Shown in pieces: positions 1 to 6,387 of a stretch of DNA of 26,472 nucleotides (its first letter is position 1; each line of letters starts with the position of its first letter). The notes below the pieces were generated by a model. The model worked only from the letters and a program-made list of their open reading frames with translations, searched no databases and had not been told where the DNA came from. This stretch comes from a virus, in the IMG/VR virus record IMGVR_UViG_3300010885_062306, positions 1 through 26,472 of that record. One strand, 5' to 3'. The position numbers and the translations under genes are program-made.

Positions 1-1866
1 CTTTTTGGCAAAATCAAAAACGCCACTGGCGGTGACCAGGGTGTGGCCAAATATGTGACAAAATATCGCGAGTTTGCTAAAAAACATCCTATTGCTCAGG
101 GTATCCTGTATAGCGCATTGGTAGCTGCCGCTGGTTTGGCCACTGCTGGTGCTGGTGCTCCTGCTGCACTGGGACTGTTTAAAATGACCGATCGTCTATT
201 ACAAGGCGACAAGTTTAGCCAAGCAGTGATGAAAGGTTTGACTGCTGCTGGTGCGGCATTGATGGTACAGGACATCAAACAATTTTTCGGTGGCAGTGGA
301 CAGATGCCAGATCAACAAGCTCAGGACCTGGCACAGGCCACAGACCAACGTGATATGAATCCTGCTGGTCAAGCTGCCGCAGCTGATCAGAGGGATCTAA
401 ATCCCAGAGCCGCTGCCAATGCTGCTGCCGATAGAAGCATCGCTGCCGACAATCCAGGCACACCTGCACCACCTGTGGACAACACCCATGATTATGTGGT
501 CAAACGTGGTGACACCCTAAGCCAGATAGCACAGCGTAATCATGTCAGTGTCAAAGACATGATGGATGCCAATCCTGGTATCCGTAATCCCAATGCATTG
601 GCAGTGGGACAAGATCTAAAAATACCTGAGCCCACAGGCAATAAAATCTATGCAGGCGGCGTGGGCACAGAGGCAGATACCGCACGTGGTGTAGCAACAG
701 GCAAGTATATGCCCGCACAACAAGCACTGAAAGCAGCAGCACAAGGTGTGGCTAAAAAGAAGCTGGGTGCAGACATCTGGTCAGCTGGATATGAATTTTC
801 CGGATTGCCACTGAGTGAAATGGTAGATGCTATTGCCACACAAGATCAGGCCTTGCTGAACGAATCACTGGGTATCGAAAGCAATAGTGTCGCGCTCACA
901 CCTGCTGGTGTGGGTATGATCATGTACAATCTGGCTGGCTTGCACAATTATCTCCTGGAAGCCGATCCAGCTAAACCTGGCATATTCAGCCGTATGGCAT
1001 CAGGTATAGGCAACATGGCTAAAAACCTGGGCAATAAAGTCACAGCAGACAAGCTGGCCAAAGCATGGAAGAGTGCAGGTAGTCCCACTGACAGTGATGA
1101 AATCCGCAGGATGTTGTATGTAAACGGTGTGAATAAAGACATCGTAAGCAAAGTATATCAGGAATTGAATATTCCAATCAGTAATGCTCAGGCCAGAGGT
1201 GGCGCTCCTGCACCTGGTGGTACGTCACAACCTGCTGCATCTACAGCTAATGCACCAGCGGCTGGTTCCACACCTGCTGCAAATGCTCCTGCTGCACCAG
1301 CAGCAAATAAACCAGTCCGTGGTGGTGTTCGCAACAGTAAACAAGCAGCAGATCAAGCACTGGCATTGGTTAAACAGGTACGCAAACGCGACCGTGCTAA
1401 AGTTAAAAATTACATCAAACAAGAACTGGATAAGATTCCAGAGAGTGTGGCTGAGAGTATCGAACAAGCACGTGGGTTGTTGAAACTGGCGGCGTTCGCT
1501 CCTGCTGATCGTAAACAAGAACTGATCGCAGAAGCTGCAAATGCAGCACAACAGGCTGCTATCGCCATCAGCATGAAGAAAGCTGGTAAGAAACCTAAAA
1601 AAGACGAAGCAGTGCAACCTGGTCAATTTGTAGAACCCAGTAATGCTGCCAAGCAACAGATCAAAACAAACAACCAACAGAGTGCAGACAAAGCAGCTAT
1701 TGGTCGTGCTCAGATGGGTATAATGAGCATGGATGAAGCTGAAAAGAAAGGCCTTTACTATTATGTCAATCAACGTAAGAAGAAAGGCATAAGCCGCAGC
1801 AAAGGCAATCCCAAAGCTCCTACAAGTCAAGAATGGAAAAACGCTGCTAAGACTGCCAAAAAATAA
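1..1866 (+). CDS. LysM-domain protein, probably virion-associated (5' partial)
   Basis: The reading frame is already open at base 1, so the true start lies upstream; GTG at 43 is only the first start codon in view. The N-terminal part has a hydrophobic Ala/Gly-rich stretch (about 105-290). A short DQRD[ML]NP repeat follows (about 345-405), then one LysM domain (about 487-630; YVVKRGDTLSQIA, then NP.....L.VGQ.L.IP). LysM domains bind peptidoglycan-type glycans, so a role at the host wall during entry or as a virion component is plausible. After the LysM come an uncharacterised middle region, an Ala/Pro-rich linker (about 1195-1315) and a basic tail ending KAPTSQEWKNAAKTAKK, a style I associate with marine T4-like phage structural proteins. 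No lysozyme or other catalytic domain is visible. Function beyond LysM is unknown. Confidence 0.75.
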   Translation, partial: LFGKIKNATGGDQGVAKYVTKYREFAKKHPIAQGILYSALVAAAGLATAGAGAPAALGLFKMTDRLLQGDKFSQAVMKGLTAAGAALMVQDIKQFFGGSGQMPDQQAQDLAQATDQRDMNPAGQAAAADQRDLNPRAAANAAADRSIAADNPGTPAPPVDNTHDYVVKRGDTLSQIAQRNHVSVKDMMDANPGIRNPNALAVGQDLKIPEPTGNKIYAGGVGTEADTARGVATGKYMPAQQALKAAAQGVAKKKLGADIWSAGYEFSGLPLSEMVDAIATQDQALLNESLGIESNSVALTPAGVGMIMYNLAGLHNYLLEADPAKPGIFSRMASGIGNMAKNLGNKVTADKLAKAWKSAGSPTDSDEIRRMLYVNGVNKDIVSKVYQELNIPISNAQARGGAPAPGGTSQPAASTANAPAAGSTPAANAPAAPAANKPVRGGVRNSKQAADQALALVKQVRKRDRAKVKNYIKQELDKIPESVAESIEQARGLLKLAAFAPADRKQELIAEAANAAQQAAIAISMKKAGKKPKKDEAVQPGQFVEPSNAAKQQIKTNNQQSADKAAIGRAQMGIMSMDEAEKKGLYYYVNQRKKKGISRSKGNPKAPTSQEWKNAAKTAKK

Positions 1867-1878
1867 GGAATAATAAAA

Positions 1879-2028
1879 ATGGCCAAAGCCCCTAAACAAA
1901 CCGTTGTACACAAAAGAATCGCAGTAAACAAGAAAACTAGCCAGGGGCTAGGCAATATCAAAAAAGCCAGTATGAATAAAAAAACCAAAGCTAATTTTAA
2001 ACCTTATCGCGGCCAGGGAAAACCATAA
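1879..2028 (+). CDS. Small basic conserved phage protein (49 aa)
   Basis: ATG at 1879 follows an AAGGAA ribosome site at 1865-1870 and opens a 49-codon frame ending at TAA 2026-2028. The product is strongly basic, with many Lys and Arg, and has no hydrophobic segment. Its end, from SMNKKTK to FKPYRGQGKP, matches the Asn-Lys-rich ...YRGQG[KR] ending I recall from small proteins of marine T4-like phages. It lies 12 bases after the LysM gene and probably shares its transcript. Binding to nucleic acid or packaging into the head would suit the charge, but that is inference. A 6-bp inverted repeat (CTAGCC/GGCTAG, 1937-1951) lies inside the gene and has no T-run, so I do not call it a terminator. 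Confidence 0.6.
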   Translation: MAKAPKQTVVHKRIAVNKKTSQGLGNIKKASMNKKTKANFKPYRGQGKP

Positions 2029-2041
2029 TAATTATTTTACA

Positions 2042-3184
2042 ATGCAAGTACATTTGGAAAAAGAAAATTATAGTTACATAATACATCAGGGCCCCGATCC
2101 AGATCTTATGAAATTTGTTAGACCTGGTTTTCTAAATTATGTAGAAAGCATATACGATCTGATAGATTTATCTGGGTTCTATGTGTGTATAATCAATGTT
2201 TCTCAAATTTTTAACATAAATCAAATGGGATATGTAAGGGAAATATCAGATTGTTATGAATATCTATCACATTGTCAACAAATAGCAGCACTCAAAAACA
2301 AAACTTTTTTGGTAGTATTGGACAATGTATATGAAGCACCTTGTTATGACGACAATTATAAAGAAATAATAGATAATCTAGTAGAACATTTATGTATCAC
2401 TTACAAGCAGGTAAGCATACTGGGTTTTGCCTTTGATTATGAAAGTAAGGTCAAGCACATAACAAGCCATTTGGTATGTTGTGATAGAAACTTGAACAAT
2501 TATGATTATAAAACTATACCTCAGCATCATTTTATAAGCCTTGCTAGACGTCCTAGGCCATGCAGAATTTTTTCCACAATAATGCTATTAGATAGAGGTT
2601 TGGAAAAATATGGATATATTAGTTTGGGCTCCATGGAGGAAGATACCGGATTCCATAGGGTAGCAAAAAAAACATTGCCAGACAGATATGCAGATAGATT
2701 TCCGTTTTTGATAGATGGGTTTATAAACGATTATGATGGCCAATATGGTAAAGATTTCAAGATCACCCATGCTTTTTTTAATTTTGTCAATGAATCAAGT
2801 GCTGATAAAAATGCAGATAACGGATTTTGGACCAGAGCATGTATGACCGAAAAAACCACCAAAGCATTTGCAGCAGGCCAGATACCTATCATATTGGGGC
2901 CATATGGTAATTTGCATTGTATAAGATCCATAGGGTTCGATCTATTCGATGATATAATTGACAACAGTTATGATTCCATAACAAATCAATATCTCAGGAC
3001 AATCAAAGCAGTTGAACAATTGGAAAAAGTATGTGATAAACCCATACAGTACTGGCAGGAGTGGAAACAGCAAAACATGGAAAGATTCGAAAAAAATAAT
3101 TTCATACTTAAAAACCTTATGAAAAATCATAGGCATGAAACACAACTGCTGATCCAGGACTATCTCAAAGATATTAAAATATAA
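2042..3184 (+). CDS. Putative glycosyltransferase (GT10-like C-terminal region)
   Basis: This is a 380-residue soluble protein without a signal peptide. The C-terminal third has the pattern ACMTEKTTKAFAAGQIPIIL, then GP.GNL...RS.GF..FDD..D.SYD, which resembles the acceptor/donor end of fucosyltransferase-like (GT10-type) enzymes and many phage proteins annotated that way. In the middle, SLARRPRPCRIF.....L..GL...GYISLGS also fits such proteins. The expected activity is sugar transfer from a nucleotide sugar, but the acceptor is unknown. The gene is clearly more AT-rich than its neighbours and has no evident Shine-Dalgarno sequence before its ATG (context ATTATTTTACA). It looks like a later addition to a structural region. 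The family assignment is by pattern only. Confidence 0.45.
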   Translation: MQVHLEKENYSYIIHQGPDPDLMKFVRPGFLNYVESIYDLIDLSGFYVCIINVSQIFNINQMGYVREISDCYEYLSHCQQIAALKNKTFLVVLDNVYEAPCYDDNYKEIIDNLVEHLCITYKQVSILGFAFDYESKVKHITSHLVCCDRNLNNYDYKTIPQHHFISLARRPRPCRIFSTIMLLDRGLEKYGYISLGSMEEDTGFHRVAKKTLPDRYADRFPFLIDGFINDYDGQYGKDFKITHAFFNFVNESSADKNADNGFWTRACMTEKTTKAFAAGQIPIILGPYGNLHCIRSIGFDLFDDIIDNSYDSITNQYLRTIKAVEQLEKVCDKPIQYWQEWKQQNMERFEKNNFILKNLMKNHRHETQLLIQDYLKDIKI

Positions 3185-3216
3185 ACAAATAAGATAAATA
3201 TTTTGAGGATAAAAAC

Positions 3217-3657
3217 ATGAGCCAGATTCGCGATTTGATAGAAAAACTTACAGCTATTTCAGAAAACCGTCCTGCTAAAGGCGATGGAATTTATTTGGAA
3301 TTTGGTAACACACTATGTGTGGAATCGGAAATTATAGAAATCACAGAATCAGGTGATTTTATCATCAGTGGTGATGATAGATTCATGCGTGTTGTGGAAA
3401 GCCTGGAACTCATGGAAGCGGAATATCACGGTCGTAAAGTCCCTTTGGGCAAGCCCATGAAAGGCGATGTTAAAAAAAGCAAAGTGTATGTACGTGACCC
3501 CAAGACTGGCAATGTGAAAAAAGTCAACTTCGGCGACAAGAACATGCGTATCAAGAAAAGTATTCCTGGTCGTCGCAAGAGCTTCCGTGCCAGACATCAT
3601 TGTGAAAATCCCGGACCACGTACAAAAGCACGTTATTGGTCATGCAGAGCATGGTAA
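3217..3657 (+). CDS. Conserved T4-like phage protein, probably virion-related
   Basis: This 146-residue protein has an ATG preceded by GAGG at 3205-3208. The C-terminal half is highly basic and distinctive: KVYVRDPKTGNVKKVNFGD, then a short basic stretch, then RRKSFRARHHC, NPGP and KARYWSC..W. I recognise this ending from conserved proteins in the structural region of cyanomyoviruses and other marine T4-like phages, but I cannot name the function. Two Cys and two His in the last 25 residues (HHCENPGP......YWSC) could bind a metal; that is inference. The acidic N-terminal half (about residues 25-70) differs in character, so a two-part protein is likely. It is followed after one base by the next gene and is probably co-expressed with it. 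Confidence 0.65.
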   Translation: MSQIRDLIEKLTAISENRPAKGDGIYLEFGNTLCVESEIIEITESGDFIISGDDRFMRVVESLELMEAEYHGRKVPLGKPMKGDVKKSKVYVRDPKTGNVKKVNFGDKNMRIKKSIPGRRKSFRARHHCENPGPRTKARYWSCRAW

Positions 3658-3658
3658 C

Positions 3659-3862
3659 ATGCGATTAAAAGAAATCATATCTGAAGTTGGTGGTGTAGGT
3701 GTAGTAGCAGGTGATAAAAAATCAGCTAAAGATCCCAGATACAGCAACAGCATGACTGTAGATATAAAACCTGGTGAAACAAAAAGACAAGCTGCAAAGT
3801 TTGGTAATAGTACCAACAAAATAGGACTACCACCTATAGCTAGCACAAACGGAAAGATTTAG
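3659..3862 (+). CDS. Small conserved phage protein with MRLKEI leader (67 aa)
   Basis: I choose ATG 3659, one base after the TAA of the preceding gene, over an upstream in-frame start at 3587 that would overlap it by 71 bases. The product starts MRLKEIISE-VGG. It continues with KDPRYSNSMTVDIKPGETKRQ, which resembles small proteins of marine T4-like phages. The MRLKEI leader recurs in the gene at 4719. It resembles a head-targeting leader followed by a prohead-protease-type site ([IL]-x-E). If so, the protein would be carried inside the capsid. There is no membrane segment and no catalytic motif. Confidence 0.6.
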   Translation: MRLKEIISEVGGVGVVAGDKKSAKDPRYSNSMTVDIKPGETKRQAAKFGNSTNKIGLPPIASTNGKI

Positions 3863-3875
3863 AAAGTTCTGTAAT

Positions 3876-4703
3876 ATGACAGTTTTTTATGAAGGTTATA
3901 GTACTTTTTCTGATTACAGGAAAAATTATCTCTTAAACAACAATAAAAATGTAAATGAATCTATGTTTATGGACGGGCCTTTTCCCTGCGTCCAACATTA
4001 TCATGCTAAAGATAATGCATTTAAGAAATTCTATAAAGATTATACTGGTCCTGATTTTAATTACAATTTTAATTCTTTGGGTTTTAGATCTCCGGAGTTG
4101 GATAAAGATAATCCAGCTTTGGCAAGTTTCGGCTGTAGCCATACTATGGGCGTAGGTGTTCCAGAAGCATCCAGGTTTTCTTATGTGTTTGCGAAAAAAT
4201 TAGGTCTGATAAATTATGATTTTAGTGTATCGGGGTGTGGCAATCTAGACATAATCCGTAATCTGGTTGCTTTTCTTAAAAAAGATAGGAAAAATACTGA
4301 TACAAGGATGATATTGATAGCATGGAGCCATCCTACTAGATCCAATGTCATAACATACAGGAATGAAAAATTAATAGCAGAAATGATATATCCAGCCCAG
4401 GATCATTTCAAAGATAAGCAGATCGATATGTATAAAGAATTGTGGCATCAATACGGTAGCCAAGTATACACTCTGGAAATTATGAAAACAGCAGAATTAC
4501 TTTGTGAACTTGCAGGTATTCCATTGATTCAATTCAATGTGTATCAGAAATATTGGACACTACCTCATAAACCCATAGATACGTTATATCAGATAGATTG
4601 GAAAGAATTAGATAAAGGCCGAGATGCCAGCCATTTTGGAATACAGACACATGCTCAGATAGCTGATTTGTTATATGATTCCTACACATACATAATTAAA
4701 TAG
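3876..4703 (+). CDS. SGNH/GDSL-type hydrolase-like protein
   Basis: The 275-residue product shows the SGNH hydrolase blocks. Block I is ASFGCSHTMG with the likely nucleophile Ser88. A block II-like SVSGCGN lies near residues 117-123. The C-terminal DxxH is Asp250-Ala-Ser-His253, followed by a helix. NFNSLGFRSPE, before block I, is also typical of SGNH proteins attached to glycan pathways. SGNH enzymes hydrolyse esters, often acetyl groups on sugars. The likely substrate here is a surface glycan or a virion sugar, but this is inference. There is no signal peptide. Like the gene at 2042, it is AT-rich and lacks a clear ribosome site (context GTTCTGTAAT before ATG), so it looks like an accessory insertion between conserved small genes. 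Confidence 0.65.
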   Translation: MTVFYEGYSTFSDYRKNYLLNNNKNVNESMFMDGPFPCVQHYHAKDNAFKKFYKDYTGPDFNYNFNSLGFRSPELDKDNPALASFGCSHTMGVGVPEASRFSYVFAKKLGLINYDFSVSGCGNLDIIRNLVAFLKKDRKNTDTRMILIAWSHPTRSNVITYRNEKLIAEMIYPAQDHFKDKQIDMYKELWHQYGSQVYTLEIMKTAELLCELAGIPLIQFNVYQKYWTLPHKPIDTLYQIDWKELDKGRDASHFGIQTHAQIADLLYDSYTYIIK

Positions 4704-4718
4704 TTTAATAAATAACAT

Positions 4719-5072
4719 ATGCGTTTAAAAGAAATCACAGAAGCAGCACAGAGCGTTACTATACAGGGCAGGCATCCCATCAGTGCAGGCGCACGTGGTC
4801 TTATGGCAGCTAGATGGAAATACGATAAGATCGTTGATGCTGCTGCTCCTAATAACACCAAAAATGCTGTAAGCAAACTGGCCAGCAACTTGGATGGCAT
4901 AGAGAAAACAGATTATGCTACCATCAATGGTCTCATGCAGGAAATCAGTCATGAGTTTGTGATCGATCCTAAACAACTACATGATGCTTTTATTAAAAAA
5001 TATAATTTGACTCCAGATGCGTTTGCTGTTAAATTAAAGCATGACCGAAACAACAGACCCAAATCAATCTAA
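4719..5072 (+). CDS. Small conserved phage protein with MRLKEI leader (117 aa)
   Basis: The protein begins MRLKEITE-AAQS. Its first six residues are the same as those of the protein at 3659, and the ITE|A junction matches the [IL]-x-E|[AG] cleavage rule known for the T4 prohead protease. The rest is helical and mildly basic, with no motif I recognise. The C-terminal part (about residues 75-110: ISHEFVIDPKQLHDAFIKKY) reads like a small DNA- or protein-binding helical domain. The gene overlaps the next one by 32 bases. A role as a head-packaged or scaffold-associated protein is inferred from the leader only. No Shine-Dalgarno is obvious before this ATG. Confidence 0.6.
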   Translation: MRLKEITEAAQSVTIQGRHPISAGARGLMAARWKYDKIVDAAAPNNTKNAVSKLASNLDGIEKTDYATINGLMQEISHEFVIDPKQLHDAFIKKYNLTPDAFAVKLKHDRNNRPKSI

Positions 5073-5256
5073 CTTTATCCCTGATCCTAAAAAACATTTG
5101 TACATCAGCATCGCCAAAAGTGCAGTGAGGATACTGGCCTGTGCTGATGCCATCTATCTGGCAGCACTAGCTGACAGCATCCCATACAGTATTATCGCGC
5201 TGGCTGCTGGTATGCTTATCGCAGAATTGCTGGGACTGGCAGAGGAGATGGTATGA
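5041..5256 (+). CDS. Small membrane protein (71 aa)
   Basis: The protein has a short hydrophilic N-terminus (about residues 1-20) and then about 45 hydrophobic residues (VRILACADAIYLAALAD, then PYSIIALAAGMLIAELLGL) that would form two transmembrane helices, with an acidic end (AEEMV). It starts inside the previous gene (32-base overlap), and its stop overlaps the next start by 4 bases (ATGA), so translation is coupled. Small two-helix membrane proteins with this LLG.AEE end occur in marine T4-like phages, but I know no function for them. A holin-like role cannot be excluded, though nothing in the sequence shows one. Confidence 0.6.
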   Translation: MTETTDPNQSNFIPDPKKHLYISIAKSAVRILACADAIYLAALADSIPYSIIALAAGMLIAELLGLAEEMV

Positions 5257-5717
5257 GCACCACGGCTGTCGATGATCAACTTTTCCCTACCCCTGAAAAT
5301 ACCATAACCCTATCTGGCACTGGCAACGGCTGGGGAGCAGGCAACGGCCAGATGTACACTGCTATGCCTTTGGGTGGAACAGTGGGCGCCACAGGCAACT
5401 ACGCATTACCATCTGGAACTATCAGCATTCCGCCTGTAACTTCTTACAATGGTTGGAGCATATCACAAAACCCGAGTAATCTCAGCATGAGTACAAGTAT
5501 CTTGAGCATAATGGCTGAAGGTGATGGCGACGCCATGATCAAGACCAAAAAGAACACCATCAACCTGGACGAGATGGCCAGCATGATGGAAACTGTAAAA
5601 GAACGATTGTTGATTCTTACGCCCAACTTTGAATTGCATGAAAAATATCCAGCACTGAAAGAAGCATACGAACATTACAAAGTGTTAGAAGCAATGATGG
5701 CGGCTGACGATAAATAA
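5253..5717 (+). CDS. Conserved phage protein with C-terminal helical module
   Basis: The 154-residue product has a Gly/Thr/Asn-rich first half (LSGTGNGWGAGNGQMY, then PLGGTVGATGNY), probably extended or beta-structured. A charged middle follows (DAMIKTKKNTINLDEMASMM), then a helical C-terminus of the form EKYPALKEAYEHYKVLE. A related C-terminal helix occurs in the protein at 16817. This kind of protein is common in the structural regions of marine T4-like phages. A virion or assembly role is likely by position, but the function is unknown. The start is fixed by the ATGA overlap with the preceding gene. Confidence 0.6.
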   Translation: MSTTAVDDQLFPTPENTITLSGTGNGWGAGNGQMYTAMPLGGTVGATGNYALPSGTISIPPVTSYNGWSISQNPSNLSMSTSILSIMAEGDGDAMIKTKKNTINLDEMASMMETVKERLLILTPNFELHEKYPALKEAYEHYKVLEAMMAADDK

Positions 5718-5720
5718 TTG

Positions 5721-6011
5721 ATGCTGCCAGTAACACTTAATGAATATTCCAAAGATGATCTAAGTTTTAGCCATTGTTTGCGCCGTACCCGCACCAATCC
5801 CAGATACAATGTGACATTAGTGGAATCGGGAATACGAATAACTGACAACAAACACTTTGATGTTTGTCTGACCACTGGGTTTAATTACAATGAAGGTGCG
5901 CCTGTATTTGCTTATCGTATGCTGAGTGAAAATATCGATTACAGCAAACGTCCAGAGATCAATGCCTGGTTAGATCGTGCAAAAGAAAAATTTGAATCCG
6001 GCTACATTTAG
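5721..6011 (+). CDS. Hypothetical phage protein (96 aa)
   Basis: I choose ATG 5721, three bases after the previous stop; a TTG immediately before it (5718) is an alternative. The product is a small soluble protein without signal peptide or membrane segment. It contains LRRTRTNPRYNVTLVESGIRITDNKHFDV and ends in an acidic/basic helix (EINAWLDRAKEKFESG). I do not recognise the family. It closes the conserved small-gene run; a sigma70-like promoter for the next gene overlaps its last codons. Confidence 0.5.
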   Translation: MLPVTLNEYSKDDLSFSHCLRRTRTNPRYNVTLVESGIRITDNKHFDVCLTTGFNYNEGAPVFAYRMLSENIDYSKRPEINAWLDRAKEKFESGYI

Positions 6012-6020
6012 TAGTATAAT
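5992..6020 (+). promoter_or_regulatory. Sigma70-like promoter for the DsbA-like gene
   Basis: TTGAAT at 5992-5997 is separated by 17 bases from TATAAT at 6015-6020. The start codon of the next gene is at 6041, with GGAG at 6031-6034. It is the first convincing sigma70-like promoter in the window. Confidence 0.5.
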
Positions 6021-6040
6021 ATCAATCAATGGAGTAATCA

Positions 6041-6313
6041 ATGAGCACTAGAAACTTTAACCCCGAAGAACGGGCGAAACTCAAATCACTTATGACTGAA
6101 AGCATGGGTGTCATGACAGAGATCGAAGTACTGTCAGGCGGACTGAATGACACAATCAGCGCCATTGCTGAAGAAATGCAAATCAAACCCAGCGTACTAA
6201 AACGAGCCATCAAGATGGCACAGAAGCGTGACTTTGATAAAGTGCGCGATGATCTGGATCTGATCGAAAGCATCCTCAATAGTACAGACAAATTGCAGAA
6301 TCCTGAAGACTAA
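6041..6313 (+). CDS. DsbA-like dsDNA-binding / late-transcription protein
   Basis: This 90-residue, all-helical charged protein lies directly before the DNA polymerase gene. The core GGLNDTISAIAEEMQIKPS and LKRAIKMAQKRDF resembles the helix-turn-helix-like core of the small DsbA family of T4-like phages. DsbA binds double-stranded DNA and aids late transcription. Length (T4 DsbA is about 89 residues) and fold expectation agree, but sequence identity to T4 is low by eye. GGAG at 6031-6034 gives good spacing to ATG 6041. Alternatively it is an unrelated small HTH protein. Confidence 0.5.
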   Translation: MSTRNFNPEERAKLKSLMTESMGVMTEIEVLSGGLNDTISAIAEEMQIKPSVLKRAIKMAQKRDFDKVRDDLDLIESILNSTDKLQNPED

Positions 6314-6321
6314 ATTATAAT
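6293..6321 (+). promoter_or_regulatory. Sigma70-like promoter for the DNA polymerase gene
   Basis: TTGCAG (6293-6298), a 17-base spacer and a perfect TATAAT (6316-6321) lie before the polymerase gene. The transcript would carry a leader of about 60 bases containing a small inverted repeat at 6332-6345. Confidence 0.45.
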
Positions 6322-6331
6322 ATAGTCAATC

Positions 6332-6345
6332 GTACACCACTGTAC
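6332..6345 (+). other. Small inverted repeat in the polymerase mRNA leader
   Basis: GTACA-CCAC-TGTAC forms a 5-bp stem with a 4-base loop. It lies 42 bases before the start codon of the DNA polymerase and upstream of its ribosome site AAGGAG (6377-6382). In T4 and RB69 the polymerase represses its own mRNA by binding a leader hairpin, but that one lies at the ribosome site, so the parallel here is loose. Confidence 0.25.
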
Positions 6346-6387
6346 ATGTAGAATGGTTAGGCTGGCCAAAAGCAGCAAGGAGAATTT

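Noticed and set aside
1225-1911. 228-residue open frame on the minus strand
   Set aside because: It lies opposite the Ala/Pro-rich LysM gene; the product is a low-complexity Cys/Phe-rich sequence with no domain. All supported genes are on the + strand.
3587-3658. Upstream start for the 3659 gene
   Set aside because: It would overlap the conserved end of the preceding gene by 71 bases, and the MRLKEI start matches a second gene in the window.
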